The notes: generated by a model not told the origin, from the letters alone. 64,000 bases of DNA from Rouxiella silvae (GCF_002093625.1 NZ_MRWD01000010.1:1-64000), one strand, 5' to 3'; counted from the stretch's first letter, positions 8,832 through 18,448 are shown. Program-made: numbers and translations.

Positions 8832-10046
8832 ATGAAATTCATTGATGAAACTCTTGAAAACGTTGCGCCTCAAATTATTCCCTTAATTGCCAGCTATCTT
8901 CCTGAACTGATTTCCATTCGCCATGATATTCATCAACACCCAGAAATTGGTTTTGAAGAGGTGAGAACCTCGGCAATTGTAGCCGAAAAGCTGGCATCAT
9001 GGGGAATAGAGGTCATTCGTGGTTATGGTGGCACGGGGGTTATTGGCAGGCTTCGGGGCAAGCATACCGATAATAAACGCACAGTGGGACTGCGCGCCGA
9101 TATGGATGCGTTACCCATGCACGAAGACACAGGATTACCGTTTTCCTCGGTTTACCCCGGCAAGTTTCACGGCTGTGGTCACGATGCGCACACCACCATT
9201 CTGCTTGGCGCGGCCCGTTATCTTGCCCAGACACGTGATTTTTCTGGTACGGTCATTTTTGTCTTTCAGCCGGCGGAAGAGGGGCTGGGTGGCGCAAGAG
9301 CCATGATTGCCGATGGTCTGTTCCGCGATTTTCCAATGGATGAAATTTACGGCCTGCACAACGCGCCAGCGGCCTATTCACAACCTAATTTGCTTCGCGT
9401 TTCTGCCGGGGTGTCATTGGCGGGGGCCGATTTCTTCGACATTCGCCTAAAGGGCAAAGGTGCCCACGCCGCGCACCCCGATGCTGCTTATGATCCTATT
9501 CCCGCCGTGGGCGCGCTGATTCAGGCACTGCAAACCATAGTCAGTCGCAATATTTCTCCCTCAGATCCTACCGTGGTGTCAATTACGCGCATTGAGGCAG
9601 GTTCTGCCTACAACGTTATCCCCGAAAGTGCAGTTCTTTCTGGCACCGTACGGGCATTTTCTGACAGCGTTCGTGAGGCAATACGTAAGCGTATTCGTGA
9701 AATTTCGTCTAATACCGCGGCGGCTCACAACCTCACGGCCGAGGTCGACATTCGAGACGTTTTCTCTGTGCTGAGCAATGATGCAGAGGCTGCGGAATTT
9801 GTCAGTGAAGTAGGGCGTGAGGTGTTGGGAAATAGCCGCGTGTCGAACATCTCAAAACCGAGCATGGGCAGTGAAGATTTTGCCGATATGCTCAAGCATG
9901 CGCCGGGCGCTTTCTTTACGCTGGGCCATAGCGGAGAGAAGCCGGTGCATAATCCGGGATTCATCATCGACGATGCTATTTTGCCCGTGGGCGCAACGTT
10001 GTTTGCAAGACTGATTGAAAAAAGGCTTGTTCCGCTGACGCGTTGA
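8832..10046 (+). CDS. M20-family amidohydrolase / aminoacylase (hippurate-hydrolase type)
   Basis: 404-residue di-metal hydrolase of the M20D group (N-acyl amino-acid amidohydrolase, indole-acetyl-amino-acid hydrolase, N-acetyl-diaminopimelate deacetylase relatives). Visible ligands are FHGCGHDAH, the catalytic PAEEG, GLHNAP, the lid-domain GAHAAHP, and the C-terminal His in LGHSG. No signal peptide, so cytoplasmic. It starts at an ATG after an AAGGA SD and is separated from the MFS gene by 285 AT-rich bases, in which I see no gene and no convincing terminator, so it may have its own promoter. It could remove an N-acyl protecting group from the product of the upstream operon or be an unrelated scavenging enzyme. 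Confidence 0.85.
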   Translation: MKFIDETLENVAPQIIPLIASYLPELISIRHDIHQHPEIGFEEVRTSAIVAEKLASWGIEVIRGYGGTGVIGRLRGKHTDNKRTVGLRADMDALPMHEDTGLPFSSVYPGKFHGCGHDAHTTILLGAARYLAQTRDFSGTVIFVFQPAEEGLGGARAMIADGLFRDFPMDEIYGLHNAPAAYSQPNLLRVSAGVSLAGADFFDIRLKGKGAHAAHPDAAYDPIPAVGALIQALQTIVSRNISPSDPTVVSITRIEAGSAYNVIPESAVLSGTVRAFSDSVREAIRKRIREISSNTAAAHNLTAEVDIRDVFSVLSNDAEAAEFVSEVGREVLGNSRVSNISKPSMGSEDFADMLKHAPGAFFTLGHSGEKPVHNPGFIIDDAILPVGATLFARLIEKRLVPLTR

Positions 10047-10132
10047 CCGCCGTTGCTTCTCCGGCGTCATTTGAAGGGGTCACTATACAGACTGATGTTT
10101 CTCATGCGATTGGCAAAATTTGACATTAATTT

Positions 10133-11512
10133 ATGAAAAACGTGCTTGAAGATGGACTTCCTAACCCACAGCGATTAGGGGCTATTTTGACCCTGGCGCT
10201 GGGTATTACCGTGCCGGTATTAGACAGTTCGCTAGCCAATGTGGCGCTACCCACCATTGCTCGCGACTTCAATGCCAGTGCCGCGTCATCGATATGGATA
10301 GTCAATGCTTATCAGCTCGCTATCACCGTGTCATTGCTGTCGCTCGCTTCACTGGGGGAAATCTTTGGCTATAAACGGGTTTATCAGATTGGGCTACTGG
10401 TCTTTAGTTTTACGTCGCTGGGCTGCGCAATGTCAGATTCACTGCTCTCGCTTACCGTCGCCAGAATCTTACAAGGCTTTGGAGCGGCTGCCATTCTGAG
10501 TGTCAATATGGCAATGATTAAAATCATCTACCCGAAAAAACTGCTGGCGCGTGGAATAGCGACTGGCGCTATTATCGTTTCTGTTTCGGCCTCTGCAGGC
10601 CCTACCGTGGCGGGGATCATACTCTCAATCGCTTCCTGGCCTTGGCTATTTGCCATTAACTTGCCAATTGGAATAATTGCACTGTGTATGGGGTTCAAAT
10701 ATTTGCCGGAAAATCCGCTTAAAAACCCTGGGCGACGGTTTGATTTTATTAGCAGCCTGCTGAATGCGCTAACGTTTGGTTTATTTATTAGTGCTATCAG
10801 CGGCTATGCTCAGGGGGTTAATCATCATTTGATATTGGCTGAGGTAGTCAGCTTAATTATTATCGGTGGGTTTTATATTCGTCGAGAACTCTCCCGTCCG
10901 CTGCCTCTTTTACCGCTAGATTTACTGCGTATTCCTATTTTTAGCTTGTCCCTGTGCACGTCAATGTGTTCTTTTGCCGCCTATACGCTGGCGTTTGTTT
11001 CTCTGCCGTTTTTCTTGCAGAACTCCCTGCGCCTGGATGCCGGTTCTACCGGGTTATTAATGACCGCTTGGCCATTGGCGACGATGTTGATGGCGCCTTT
11101 TTCTGGCCGTTTGGTGGGGCGCTATCATTCTGGCGTGCTGGGTGGAATAGGCTTGCTTATATTTTCTAGCGGCCTGTTTGCTTTAGCGCTGCTGCCACCA
11201 GACCCTGCACATTTAAATATTGTTTGGCGCATGCTCCTGTGCGGCGCAGGTTTTGGTTTATTCCAGTCTCCCAACAACCACACCATCGTTTCATCGGCGC
11301 CGAGCAACAGGAGCGGGGGAGCCAGCGGGCTGTTAGGCACGGCGCGCGTACTGGGGCAAACTGTGGGTGCAGCACTGGTTGCACTGATGTTTAACCTGTT
11401 TTTAACCCATGGAACTTACGCCTCTCTCATGCTGGCAGGTACATTGGCGGTAAGCGCGGCGATCATTAGCATAACGCGTGTGATGCAAAAACCGGCGTTG
11501 GCAAACATTTGA
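10133..11512 (+). CDS. DHA2-family MFS multidrug transporter (QacA/EmrB-like)
   Basis: 459 residues, rich in membrane helices, consistent with the 14-helix DHA2 class. Helix 1 has VPVLDSSLANVALPTIARDF, the D1-type signature of this class, followed by a motif A variant (GEIFGYKRVY) and the motif C region GAIIVSVSASAGPTVAGI. Proton-driven drug efflux is the family function. No clear SD precedes the ATG. It is 86 bases after the amidohydrolase and is probably co-transcribed with it. As a second exporter beside a putative biosynthesis operon it may contribute to self-resistance, but this is positional inference. Confidence 0.82.
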   Translation: MKNVLEDGLPNPQRLGAILTLALGITVPVLDSSLANVALPTIARDFNASAASSIWIVNAYQLAITVSLLSLASLGEIFGYKRVYQIGLLVFSFTSLGCAMSDSLLSLTVARILQGFGAAAILSVNMAMIKIIYPKKLLARGIATGAIIVSVSASAGPTVAGIILSIASWPWLFAINLPIGIIALCMGFKYLPENPLKNPGRRFDFISSLLNALTFGLFISAISGYAQGVNHHLILAEVVSLIIIGGFYIRRELSRPLPLLPLDLLRIPIFSLSLCTSMCSFAAYTLAFVSLPFFLQNSLRLDAGSTGLLMTAWPLATMLMAPFSGRLVGRYHSGVLGGIGLLIFSSGLFALALLPPDPAHLNIVWRMLLCGAGFGLFQSPNNHTIVSSAPSNRSGGASGLLGTARVLGQTVGAALVALMFNLFLTHGTYASLMLAGTLAVSAAIISITRVMQKPALANI

Positions 11513-11576
11513 GAGCAGGGCGACGGGAATTAATCTTGCGGTATCGATACGATAAAACGCCGCATTGAGGAATGAA

Positions 11577-11607
11577 AAAGGCCCTGAATGTGGCATTCAT
11601 GGCCTTT
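11577..11607. terminator. bidirectional intrinsic terminator between convergent genes
   Basis: A hairpin whose arms read AAAGGCC and GGCCTTT, with inner TGAATG/CATTCA pairing and a short loop. The T-run is better on the minus strand (CTTTTTC), so it serves mainly the DoxX gene and also the rightward DHA2 transporter. Confidence 0.75.
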
Positions 11608-11693
11608 AAGCGTTGTCGAATGTTGTGTGAAACATCACTCAAAACGTCATAACGTCAACCCAACCACAAACAACAGAATCAACGTATTCCAAT

Positions 11694-12107
11694 CTATTTG
11701 CGGTCGAGGGAATATTTTCCCGGGCCAATAAGCGCCAGCAAAATTAAGCCGCCGACAATCGCCACATTCTTGTAAAAGTTAATCTCATTCGCATAATGCG
11801 CTGCGCCAGTCATGGTCCAGAAAGGGTGACCAATTAACGCTGTGACCACCGTATAGGCGGCCATAATCAGCGCCAGTGGTCGGGTGTAAAAACCCAAGAT
11901 TAGGGCAATACCGACAAAAAACTCGAGCACGACCGCCACAATGGCCGATAACGTTGGAAACGGGGAGCCGGTTGAACTCATATAAGTGATTGTCCCACTG
12001 AATCCGACCAGTTTTTCATAGCCGAAAATAACAAATAAAAGCATCAGCAGTATGCGCGTGACGAGCAGTGTGGCATCACTGTATTTGGCAATGGAAAAAT
12101 AGCGCAT
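11694..12107 (-). CDS. DoxX-family membrane protein (YqjF-like)
   Basis: 137-residue small integral membrane protein with about four hydrophobic helices. The pattern LLMLLFVIFGYEKLVGF, a central FFVGIALILGFYTRP and C-terminal KNVAIVGGLILLALIGPGKYSLD is typical of DoxX proteins such as E. coli YqjF. The function is unproven; relatives are linked to redox or electrophile stress and quinone chemistry. SD CAGGAA precedes the ATG. It is divergent from the LysR gene at 12353, and in E. coli related DoxX genes are controlled by LysR proteins of the YhaJ type, so this regulator is the likely controller. The 245-base gap between them holds both promoters; I could not pick a reliable LysR box. Confidence 0.8.
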   Translation of the reverse strand: MRYFSIAKYSDATLLVTRILLMLLFVIFGYEKLVGFSGTITYMSSTGSPFPTLSAIVAVVLEFFVGIALILGFYTRPLALIMAAYTVVTALIGHPFWTMTGAAHYANEINFYKNVAIVGGLILLALIGPGKYSLDRK

Positions 12108-12352
12108 TTTATATTCCTGTTTATTTAAGCAATTGATTTAATGCGATCAAGTGTCATCGTTTTTCTCAGGCCTTAAAACAAAGACCTAAGACTTTCTCAA
12201 CACGACTTTCAAACTTGTTCTTAGATTCGGTAACTGAGCGCCGACAATGATGCTAAATGCCTCGCTGCGGACTCGGCGCTGAACGCACTTTAACTCCTTC
12301 GTTAATGGGCATAAACTGCATAAATGGATAACATATTCCCAAAAATGGCATA

Positions 12353-13264
12353 ATGATGAGATTCGATCCGGCAGACATGGTGTTGTTTACCTACGTGGTT
12401 GAGGAAGGAAGCTTTTCAGGGGCCGCCGAACGTCTTGATATTCCAAATTCAACGGTGTCGAGGCGTATTTCCACGCTGGAGAATCAGCTCGGTGAAAGGT
12501 TGCTGATAAGGACTACGCGCAAGATGGTCATCACCGAATACGGGAAGGCTGTCCTGCGTCATGCGCAGCAAATTTCAGCCGAAATGGAAGCCATGCTGGC
12601 CCTCACCGAGCACCGGCAGGCAAAGCCTTCCGGGCAGTTACGCATATCTCTGCCCGGCGATTTCTCTCAAAATATGATTGGTGCACTGTTAGCGGACTTT
12701 ATCGAGAGGTATCCAGACGTGACGCTGGATATCGATTCCTCTCAGCAGCGCGTGGATATTATTGGTGAAAGTTATGATGTTGCGTTGCGGATGGGCGACC
12801 TGCAAAACGATTCAACGCTGGTGGCCAGGCAGCTAAGCACCTTTCGAGTGGCGCTCTATGCGGCTCCTTCATTTATCAATAAGCATGGGGCTATTCACCA
12901 TCCCGAGGAGTTAATGGCGCGCGCCGTACTGAGACTGCGCACCCGCGTAGGGGAAATAGCGCCCTGGAAACTCACTCAAGGCAGAGAGTCTTGGGAGGGA
13001 AGCCCCCCGGTGCGTGCAGTCGCTAACTCACCGAACGTGTTAATTAATCTGGCGCGTCTTGGCGCGGGGATAACCAGCGTAACGACACATTTTGCCCATC
13101 CTTTTCTGGCGAGTGGAGAATTGGTTAGAGTACTTGAGGATTGGGAATGTCCGGGCGTGCCGGTTTGGGCCGTTTTCCCCGGAAGACGCTTAATGCCATC
13201 ACGGACCCGCGTTTTCATCGACAGTCTGGTGGCCAGTTTTGAGAAATTTACCTCAACGTATTGA
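12353..13264 (+). CDS. LysR-family transcriptional regulator
   Basis: 303 residues. N-terminal winged helix-turn-helix at about 8-67 (FTYVVEEGSFSGAAERLDIPN then STVSRRISTLENQLGERLL) and an effector-binding domain of the periplasmic-binding-protein fold from about 92 (GQLRISLPGDFSQ...). A second in-frame ATG follows immediately at 12356, so the start could be one codon later. Divergent from the DoxX-family gene, the usual arrangement of a LysR protein with its target. Effector unknown. No terminator is obvious after it; 13265-13462 is AT-rich and must hold the promoter of the downstream ABC importer. Confidence 0.85.
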   Translation: MMRFDPADMVLFTYVVEEGSFSGAAERLDIPNSTVSRRISTLENQLGERLLIRTTRKMVITEYGKAVLRHAQQISAEMEAMLALTEHRQAKPSGQLRISLPGDFSQNMIGALLADFIERYPDVTLDIDSSQQRVDIIGESYDVALRMGDLQNDSTLVARQLSTFRVALYAAPSFINKHGAIHHPEELMARAVLRLRTRVGEIAPWKLTQGRESWEGSPPVRAVANSPNVLINLARLGAGITSVTTHFAHPFLASGELVRVLEDWECPGVPVWAVFPGRRLMPSRTRVFIDSLVASFEKFTSTY

Positions 13265-13462
13265 GTTGATATTTTTTAGAAGGTTAATTCTTTGTTAATA
13301 AGTTTTGCTTATATAGTATGCAGCTATTGATATGAGTTTTTGTTCGTAGTGCAGTTTTATAGCCTGTGTAATCCTCTGCTTTACAAGATAAAAATGCCCG
13401 CTGGCGCAGGGTCTGCGGTTAACAATTTCTGCCAATTTGGCGGTGTCTTATAAGGAAAACAC

Positions 13463-14290
13463 ATGGCTATTAACGCACGTTCTTTGTCCTCCCTTTCCGC
13501 GCTGACGCTGCTGGTACTGAGCGGTGTCACCACCTTCGCCGCCCATGCTGACCAATTGGAGGATATTAAAAAAGCGGGTGTTATCAACGTAGCTACCTTT
13601 GACTCAAATCCGCCGTTCGGTTCAGTCGATGCTAAAACTCATGACATTGTGGGCTACGATGTAGACTTCGCTAAAGCGCTTGCCAAATCCCTTGGCGTGA
13701 AGCTCAAATTGGTGCCGACCAATCCTGCTAACCGTATTCCACTGCTGCAGTCTGGCAAGGCTGACATTATCGTTGCCGATATTACTATCACGCCAGAACG
13801 TGCCAAAGTGGTGGACTTCTCGGTACCTTATTTCGTGACCGGTCAGCAATTTTTGGTCCCGGCAGCTTCACCTGACAAACTGGATGCTTACGCTACGGCG
13901 CGCATCGGTGCAGTGAAGGGCACCACCGGCGAACAGGAGTTGCATACCCGCTTCCCTCAGTCGCGCGTGTTAGCGTATGACGATATTCCGCTGGCGCTTT
14001 CTGCCCTCCGTAGCGGCAACGTACAGGCCATCACTCAGGACAGCACCATTTTGGCCGGTTTGCTCGATGGTGCGCCGGACAAAGCAAAATACAAAGTATT
14101 GCCTGAATTGTTGAGCAAAGAAGAGATCGGCGTGGGTGTTAAAAAAGGTGAAACCAGCCTGCTGAAAGCGGTAAACGATGAGTTGCTGAGTCTGGAAAAA
14201 ACGGGTGAAGCCACCAAAATTTATAATGTCTGGTTTGGACCACAAACTAAATCACCCCAACCGCGTTTGTTTAAGATCGAAGCAAAATAA
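13463..14290 (+). CDS. amino-acid ABC transporter, periplasmic substrate-binding protein
   Basis: 275 residues, SBP family 3. A Sec signal peptide (hydrophobic stretch about 10-26, cleavage expected after AHA at about 29) sends it to the periplasm. The mature part opens DQLEDIKKAGVINVATF and shows the family pattern VGYDVDFAKALAK, LLQSGKADIIVADITITPERAKVVDFS. The Arg/Asp contacts for the amino-acid backbone lie in this second stretch. An SD (TAAGGAAA) precedes the ATG. It forms an importer with the ATPase and two permeases that follow. The substrate is a polar amino acid; the convergent C-S lyase at 16639 makes cystine or another sulfur amino acid a reasonable guess. Confidence 0.88.
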   Translation: MAINARSLSSLSALTLLVLSGVTTFAAHADQLEDIKKAGVINVATFDSNPPFGSVDAKTHDIVGYDVDFAKALAKSLGVKLKLVPTNPANRIPLLQSGKADIIVADITITPERAKVVDFSVPYFVTGQQFLVPAASPDKLDAYATARIGAVKGTTGEQELHTRFPQSRVLAYDDIPLALSALRSGNVQAITQDSTILAGLLDGAPDKAKYKVLPELLSKEEIGVGVKKGETSLLKAVNDELLSLEKTGEATKIYNVWFGPQTKSPQPRLFKIEAK

Positions 14291-14305
14291 TCAGGCAGGC
14301 AGCTA

Positions 14306-15139
14306 ATGCAGCAACCTTCTTCAACAACCGCAGACTCGTCTGCGGTTTTTTCGTATCCACAGCCTGACGGCAAACCGGTCGCGGTTGAGTTTCGTCAGGT
14401 CAGTAAATCGTTTGGCCCGCATCAGGTGATCCGCAATGTCGATTTGCGCGTTACCGCCGGTGAAGTGGTCGCGGTGTGTGGCCCGTCTGGTTCGGGGAAA
14501 TCCACGCTGATCCGTATGATTAATCATCTTGAGACGCTGACCAGCGGCGAGATCCTGGTTCACACTCAGCCGACATCTGGGCTGAGCGGCAAAGCGCTGC
14601 GTGAATTACGCACCCACATCGGTTTCGTATTTCAGCAGTTCAATCTCTATGCCCATCTTGATGCGCTGGACAACGTTAGTCTGGCGCTGGTGAAAGTACA
14701 CGGCTGGAAGCCGGTACAGGCGCGCCAAAAGGCCAGCGAACTGCTGGAGCGCGTAGGGCTGGCGGACCGTGCACATCACTTTCCTTCGCAGCTTTCCGGT
14801 GGTCAGCAGCAGCGGGTGGCGATCGCCCGAGCGCTGGTGACCGACCCGAAAATTATCCTTTTTGATGAGCCGACCTCGGCACTTGACCCAGAGATGATCG
14901 GCGAAGTCCTGCAGGTGATGCAAGCGCTGGCGCACAGTGGCATCACCATGATTGTGGTCACCCACGAGATGAGTTTTGCTCGTGAGATTGCTGATCGTGT
15001 CGTTTTTATGGACGGCGGGGAAATTCTCGAGCAGGCGGATCCGGAGAGTTTTTTCACCCGTCCGGTGCACCCACGTGCACAGCGTTTCTTGCAAAAAGTC
15101 TTGTTCCCATTACAGGCGGCAACCGGGAGGGAGCTTTGA
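14306..15139 (+). CDS. amino-acid ABC transporter, ATP-binding protein
   Basis: 277-residue ABC ATPase of the GlnQ/HisP class. Walker A GPSGSGKST (about 60-68), Q-loop VFQQFNLY, signature LSGGQQQR, Walker B ILFDEPTSALDP and switch His in VVTHEMS. It energises the importer from the cytoplasmic face. The start at 14306 is 15 bases after the binding-protein stop; it adds about 20 residues before the usual ABC beginning (VEFRQVSKSF). No ATG, GTG or TTG alternative lies between this start and the conserved region, so it is kept even though a terminator-like hairpin (14328-14351) sits inside its first codons. The stop overlaps the permease start (TGATG). Confidence 0.88.
   Translation: MQQPSSTTADSSAVFSYPQPDGKPVAVEFRQVSKSFGPHQVIRNVDLRVTAGEVVAVCGPSGSGKSTLIRMINHLETLTSGEILVHTQPTSGLSGKALRELRTHIGFVFQQFNLYAHLDALDNVSLALVKVHGWKPVQARQKASELLERVGLADRAHHFPSQLSGGQQQRVAIARALVTDPKIILFDEPTSALDPEMIGEVLQVMQALAHSGITMIVVTHEMSFAREIADRVVFMDGGEILEQADPESFFTRPVHPRAQRFLQKVLFPLQAATGREL
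14328..14351 (+). terminator. terminator-like hairpin inside the first codons of the ABC ATPase gene
   Basis: CCGCAGA-CTCG-TCTGCGG is a perfect 7-bp stem with a 4-base loop followed directly by six T residues, the textbook form of an intrinsic terminator. It lies just after the binding-protein gene and inside codons 8 to 16 of the ATPase frame. It probably reduces read-through so that the binding protein is made in excess over the membrane complex; translation of the ATPase start could prevent it from forming. Confidence 0.6.
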
Positions 15140-15924
15140 TGACGTGGCATCTGGATTGGGCCGGGGTATTAACCGGTCAGCCGCTGCAGTGGATCATCTC
15201 CGGCTTTCTCACCACGCTTTACGTGACCATTGCGGGCAGCGCACTGGCGACTTTACTGACGCTGTTGCTGCTGGCGCTGCGTTTAGCGCCGGGGCGCGTT
15301 GGGCGCAGTGTGGTGGCGGTGTATGTTTCTATTTTTCGCAATACACCCTTGCTGGTGCAGCTGTTGTTCTGGTACTTCGCCGCTTACGGTGCGCTGCCGC
15401 AGGGGCTGAGGTTATACATCGGCGACGTGCATCTTTGGGCAGTTCTACCGGTTAATGTTTCATGGCTGACGCCAGAATTTCTCTGCGCCGGCTGGGGGCT
15501 GGCGCTCTTTAGCGCGGCATTTTTGCTCGAAGAGGTACAGGCCGGACTCAATTCAGTGCCTCACGGGCAGACCGAAGCGGCGATGTCTCAGGGGTTTAGC
15601 CGCTGGGCGATGCTGCGCCACGTGTTGTTGCCGCAGGGGCTGATTAACGCCTGGCAGCCGATAGCCGGGCAGTATCTCAATCTAATGAAGCTTTCGTCGC
15701 TGGCGACAGGTATTGGTTTCTCTGAACTCACCTACCAGATTAGCCAGATTGAGAGCTATAACGCCCATGCACTGGAAGGGTTTGCCGTCGGCACCGTGCT
15801 CTATCTGCTGCTCGGTTTGGTGATGGGTTGGCTAATGATGGCGCTCGGCCCACGTCGGCCAAATAAGCGCCAGCCGCTACTGTTGGCTGCGGTGAAAGCG
15901 CAGGGAGAAGGTCATGGCGTTTGA
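15139..15924 (+). CDS. amino-acid ABC transporter, permease 1
   Basis: 261-residue inner-membrane permease of the HisMQ family. The ATG at 15139 overlaps the ATPase stop by one base; a TTG one codon earlier is also in frame but less likely. Hydrophobic helices start at about residue 17; the conserved Arg-rich FRNTPLLVQL segment (about 65-74) and the EAA-loop GQTEAAMSQGFSRWAMLRHV, which contacts the ATPase, are clear. It pairs with the second permease (10-base overlap) to form the heterodimeric channel. The central region around 98-112 is somewhat longer than in minimal members. Confidence 0.86.
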   Translation: MTWHLDWAGVLTGQPLQWIISGFLTTLYVTIAGSALATLLTLLLLALRLAPGRVGRSVVAVYVSIFRNTPLLVQLLFWYFAAYGALPQGLRLYIGDVHLWAVLPVNVSWLTPEFLCAGWGLALFSAAFLLEEVQAGLNSVPHGQTEAAMSQGFSRWAMLRHVLLPQGLINAWQPIAGQYLNLMKLSSLATGIGFSELTYQISQIESYNAHALEGFAVGTVLYLLLGLVMGWLMMALGPRRPNKRQPLLLAAVKAQGEGHGV

Positions 15925-16633
15925 TTATTCGGTACTGCACGACAATTTCACCTATCTGCTGTGGGGGAGAGTGGCCGACGGCGATCCGGGCGGCGTATTG
16001 CTGACGCTGATTATGGCGATATCTGCGGGTGCTCTTTCGCTGGTTTTGGGCGTTGCGATGGCCGCACTGGCGTGGCGGTTTGGCGGCTGGACGCGGCGTG
16101 CGCTATTTATCTGGGCTGACTTTATTCGCGGTATTCCTCTTATTTTTGTTATTTTTTGGCTCTACTTCCTGATGCCGGTGGTGTTTGGCAGCGCCATCCC
16201 CGGTACGCTGACGGTGATATTAGCGCTGGCGTGGTTCACCTCAGCAGCGGTGATGCATTCGACGCTGTCCGGACTAGAGTCTTTGCCTGCCGGACAGAGC
16301 GAGGCGGGATTAGCATCGGGTTTCAGCCAGTGGCAGATACTGTGGGTATTGCTATTACCGCAGGCATTGTCGAACCTGTTGCCATCCTATCTTGGGTTGC
16401 TGATTTCGCTGCTAAAAGACACCTCACTTGCGTTTATCGTCAATGTCCCGGAGCTGACCACCGTTGCCGGCCAGGTCAATAACCGCGTGCAAATCTATCC
16501 GGCGGAGATTTTCCTATTCATTGGGCTTATCTATTACCTGCTGTGCGCTACGCTGGCGGCAGTTGCCGGGAAATGGATGAACAAAAAAACGAAGGCGCAG
16601 CAGCCCGATATTACGCGCGTTCAGGGAATTTAA
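15914..16633 (+). CDS. amino-acid ABC transporter, permease 2
   Basis: 239 residues, HisMQ-family membrane permease. Helices from about residue 25, FIRGIPLIFVIFWL (conserved R-G-P-L segment) and the EAA-loop GQSEAGLASGFSQWQILWVL. The start overlaps permease 1 by 10 bases with SD GGAGAAGG inside it. Last gene of the importer operon. It ends only 5 bases from the stop of the convergent PatB-type gene and no terminator separates them, so antisense read-through is possible. Confidence 0.86.
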   Translation: MAFDYSVLHDNFTYLLWGRVADGDPGGVLLTLIMAISAGALSLVLGVAMAALAWRFGGWTRRALFIWADFIRGIPLIFVIFWLYFLMPVVFGSAIPGTLTVILALAWFTSAAVMHSTLSGLESLPAGQSEAGLASGFSQWQILWVLLLPQALSNLLPSYLGLLISLLKDTSLAFIVNVPELTTVAGQVNNRVQIYPAEIFLFIGLIYYLLCATLAAVAGKWMNKKTKAQQPDITRVQGI

Positions 16634-16638
16634 GGCCG

Positions 16639-17844
16639 CTAATGGCTGCGGCTAAAACAGCGCGCCAAACGGTCAATAACCTTGACCAACTCAGACTGCG
16701 GCAGGGCAAAATTAAGACGCATAAAACCCTCGCCGTTAGTCCCAAATTTAAGTCCGCTGTTGGGTAGCAAACCCGCATCTTTAATCAGACGTTGCTGCAA
16801 TTGAGCATGCGTTAAACCGCTTTTTCTGAAATCCAGCCACGCCAGATAGGTGCCCTCGGTGTGGAATAAGGTCACGTTGGCGATATCTTGCAGCCCTTTT
16901 TCAAGCAGCGCATAGTTACCGCGTAGTGTTTCAATCAGCGCATCAAGCCAGGGCGCTCCATGACGATAGGCAGCATCGCAGGCAATCATCCCCAGCATAT
17001 TCGGCTGATGAACGCTTAACTCTTCTAACTCATCACTCAGCTTTTTTCTGATTTCGGCATTTTTAATCACCAGATGGGTAATCGGTAAACCGCTGAGATT
17101 GAAAGGCTTACAGGGGGATGTAAAGGTAATGGTTAAATCAGCAAACTGTGGATCGAGGCTGGCGACCGGCGTGTAGGGCGTATCGCCGATAATCAGGTCC
17201 TGATGCACATCATCGGACAGGAGTAATAATCTGTGGTGCTGACAAAGCTCGGCAATCTGCCTTAATTCTTCTGACCGCCAAACTTTGCCAATCGGGTTGT
17301 GCGGATTACACAGGATCAATATTCGGCTACGCGACGTAATTGCGGCGTGGAGGCGGGCGATATCCAGTGAATAGCTGCGTTCATTTTCAACTAACGGCAC
17401 GTCAATAACGCGGCGGCCGGTATGCTTGATAATACGATTAAACGTGCTGAACCCGGGTGAGAAGATAATCACCTCGTCATCGGGCTGACTATTGGCTCGA
17501 ATGGCAATATCCATCGCGCTAATAACCGACTCACAGGGCAGCACCCATTGTGGGTCGATTCTCCAGCCGTGACGAACCTCCTGCCAGCCGCAAAAGAGTG
17601 CAAAAAAGTCCGCTGGCCACTCGCTGTAGCCAAAAATGCCGTGCTCAACCGCCTGCTGCAGGGCGTCGACCACCACGGGCGGGGATTTGAAATCCATATC
17701 GGCAATCCACAGTGGGATCACCGGTCCAGACAGGCTGTCGGTAAATTCATTGACCTCCAACCATTTAGTGGACAAGCGTGAACGGCGGTCAATCACCGTC
17801 TTAAAGTCAAATTTTCTGCTCAAGGCTTTTCCTACAGTATTCAT
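16639..17844 (-). CDS. PatB/MalY-family PLP C-S lyase (cystathionine beta-lyase type)
   Basis: Fold-type I PLP enzyme, about 401 residues from the ATG at 17844. Hallmarks: PLWIADMDFKSPP near the start, FSPGFSTF, NPHNPIGKVW, LLSDDVHQDLI and the PLP lysine in SPCKPFNLSGLP. Family members cleave C-S bonds of cystathionine, cystine or cysteine conjugates, giving a thiol, pyruvate and ammonia; some also act as aminotransferases or regulators (MalY). The frame is open back to 17964, but the family begins with a (M)-FDF-VDR element, here RKFDFKTVIDRRS, so 17844 is preferred; none of the possible starts has a good SD. Convergent with the ABC importer, which may deliver its substrate. A second paralogue ends at 63094. 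Confidence 0.8.
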   Translation of the reverse strand: MNTVGKALSRKFDFKTVIDRRSRLSTKWLEVNEFTDSLSGPVIPLWIADMDFKSPPVVVDALQQAVEHGIFGYSEWPADFFALFCGWQEVRHGWRIDPQWVLPCESVISAMDIAIRANSQPDDEVIIFSPGFSTFNRIIKHTGRRVIDVPLVENERSYSLDIARLHAAITSRSRILILCNPHNPIGKVWRSEELRQIAELCQHHRLLLLSDDVHQDLIIGDTPYTPVASLDPQFADLTITFTSPCKPFNLSGLPITHLVIKNAEIRKKLSDELEELSVHQPNMLGMIACDAAYRHGAPWLDALIETLRGNYALLEKGLQDIANVTLFHTEGTYLAWLDFRKSGLTHAQLQQRLIKDAGLLPNSGLKFGTNGEGFMRLNFALPQSELVKVIDRLARCFSRSH

Positions 17845-18000
17845 TGAGGCCCATGACATTGGCTGTGTTTGGGGCATTAATAGGCCAGGAAAAATATCAC
17901 GTCTCCTCTCGATAAGAGACTTGAGCAAATAAATAAATCTAAATATATTGGCGTTTACTGTCATGAATACACGTTATTAATACAATAATCTGCAGCGGTG

Positions 18001-18448
<448 letters not shown>

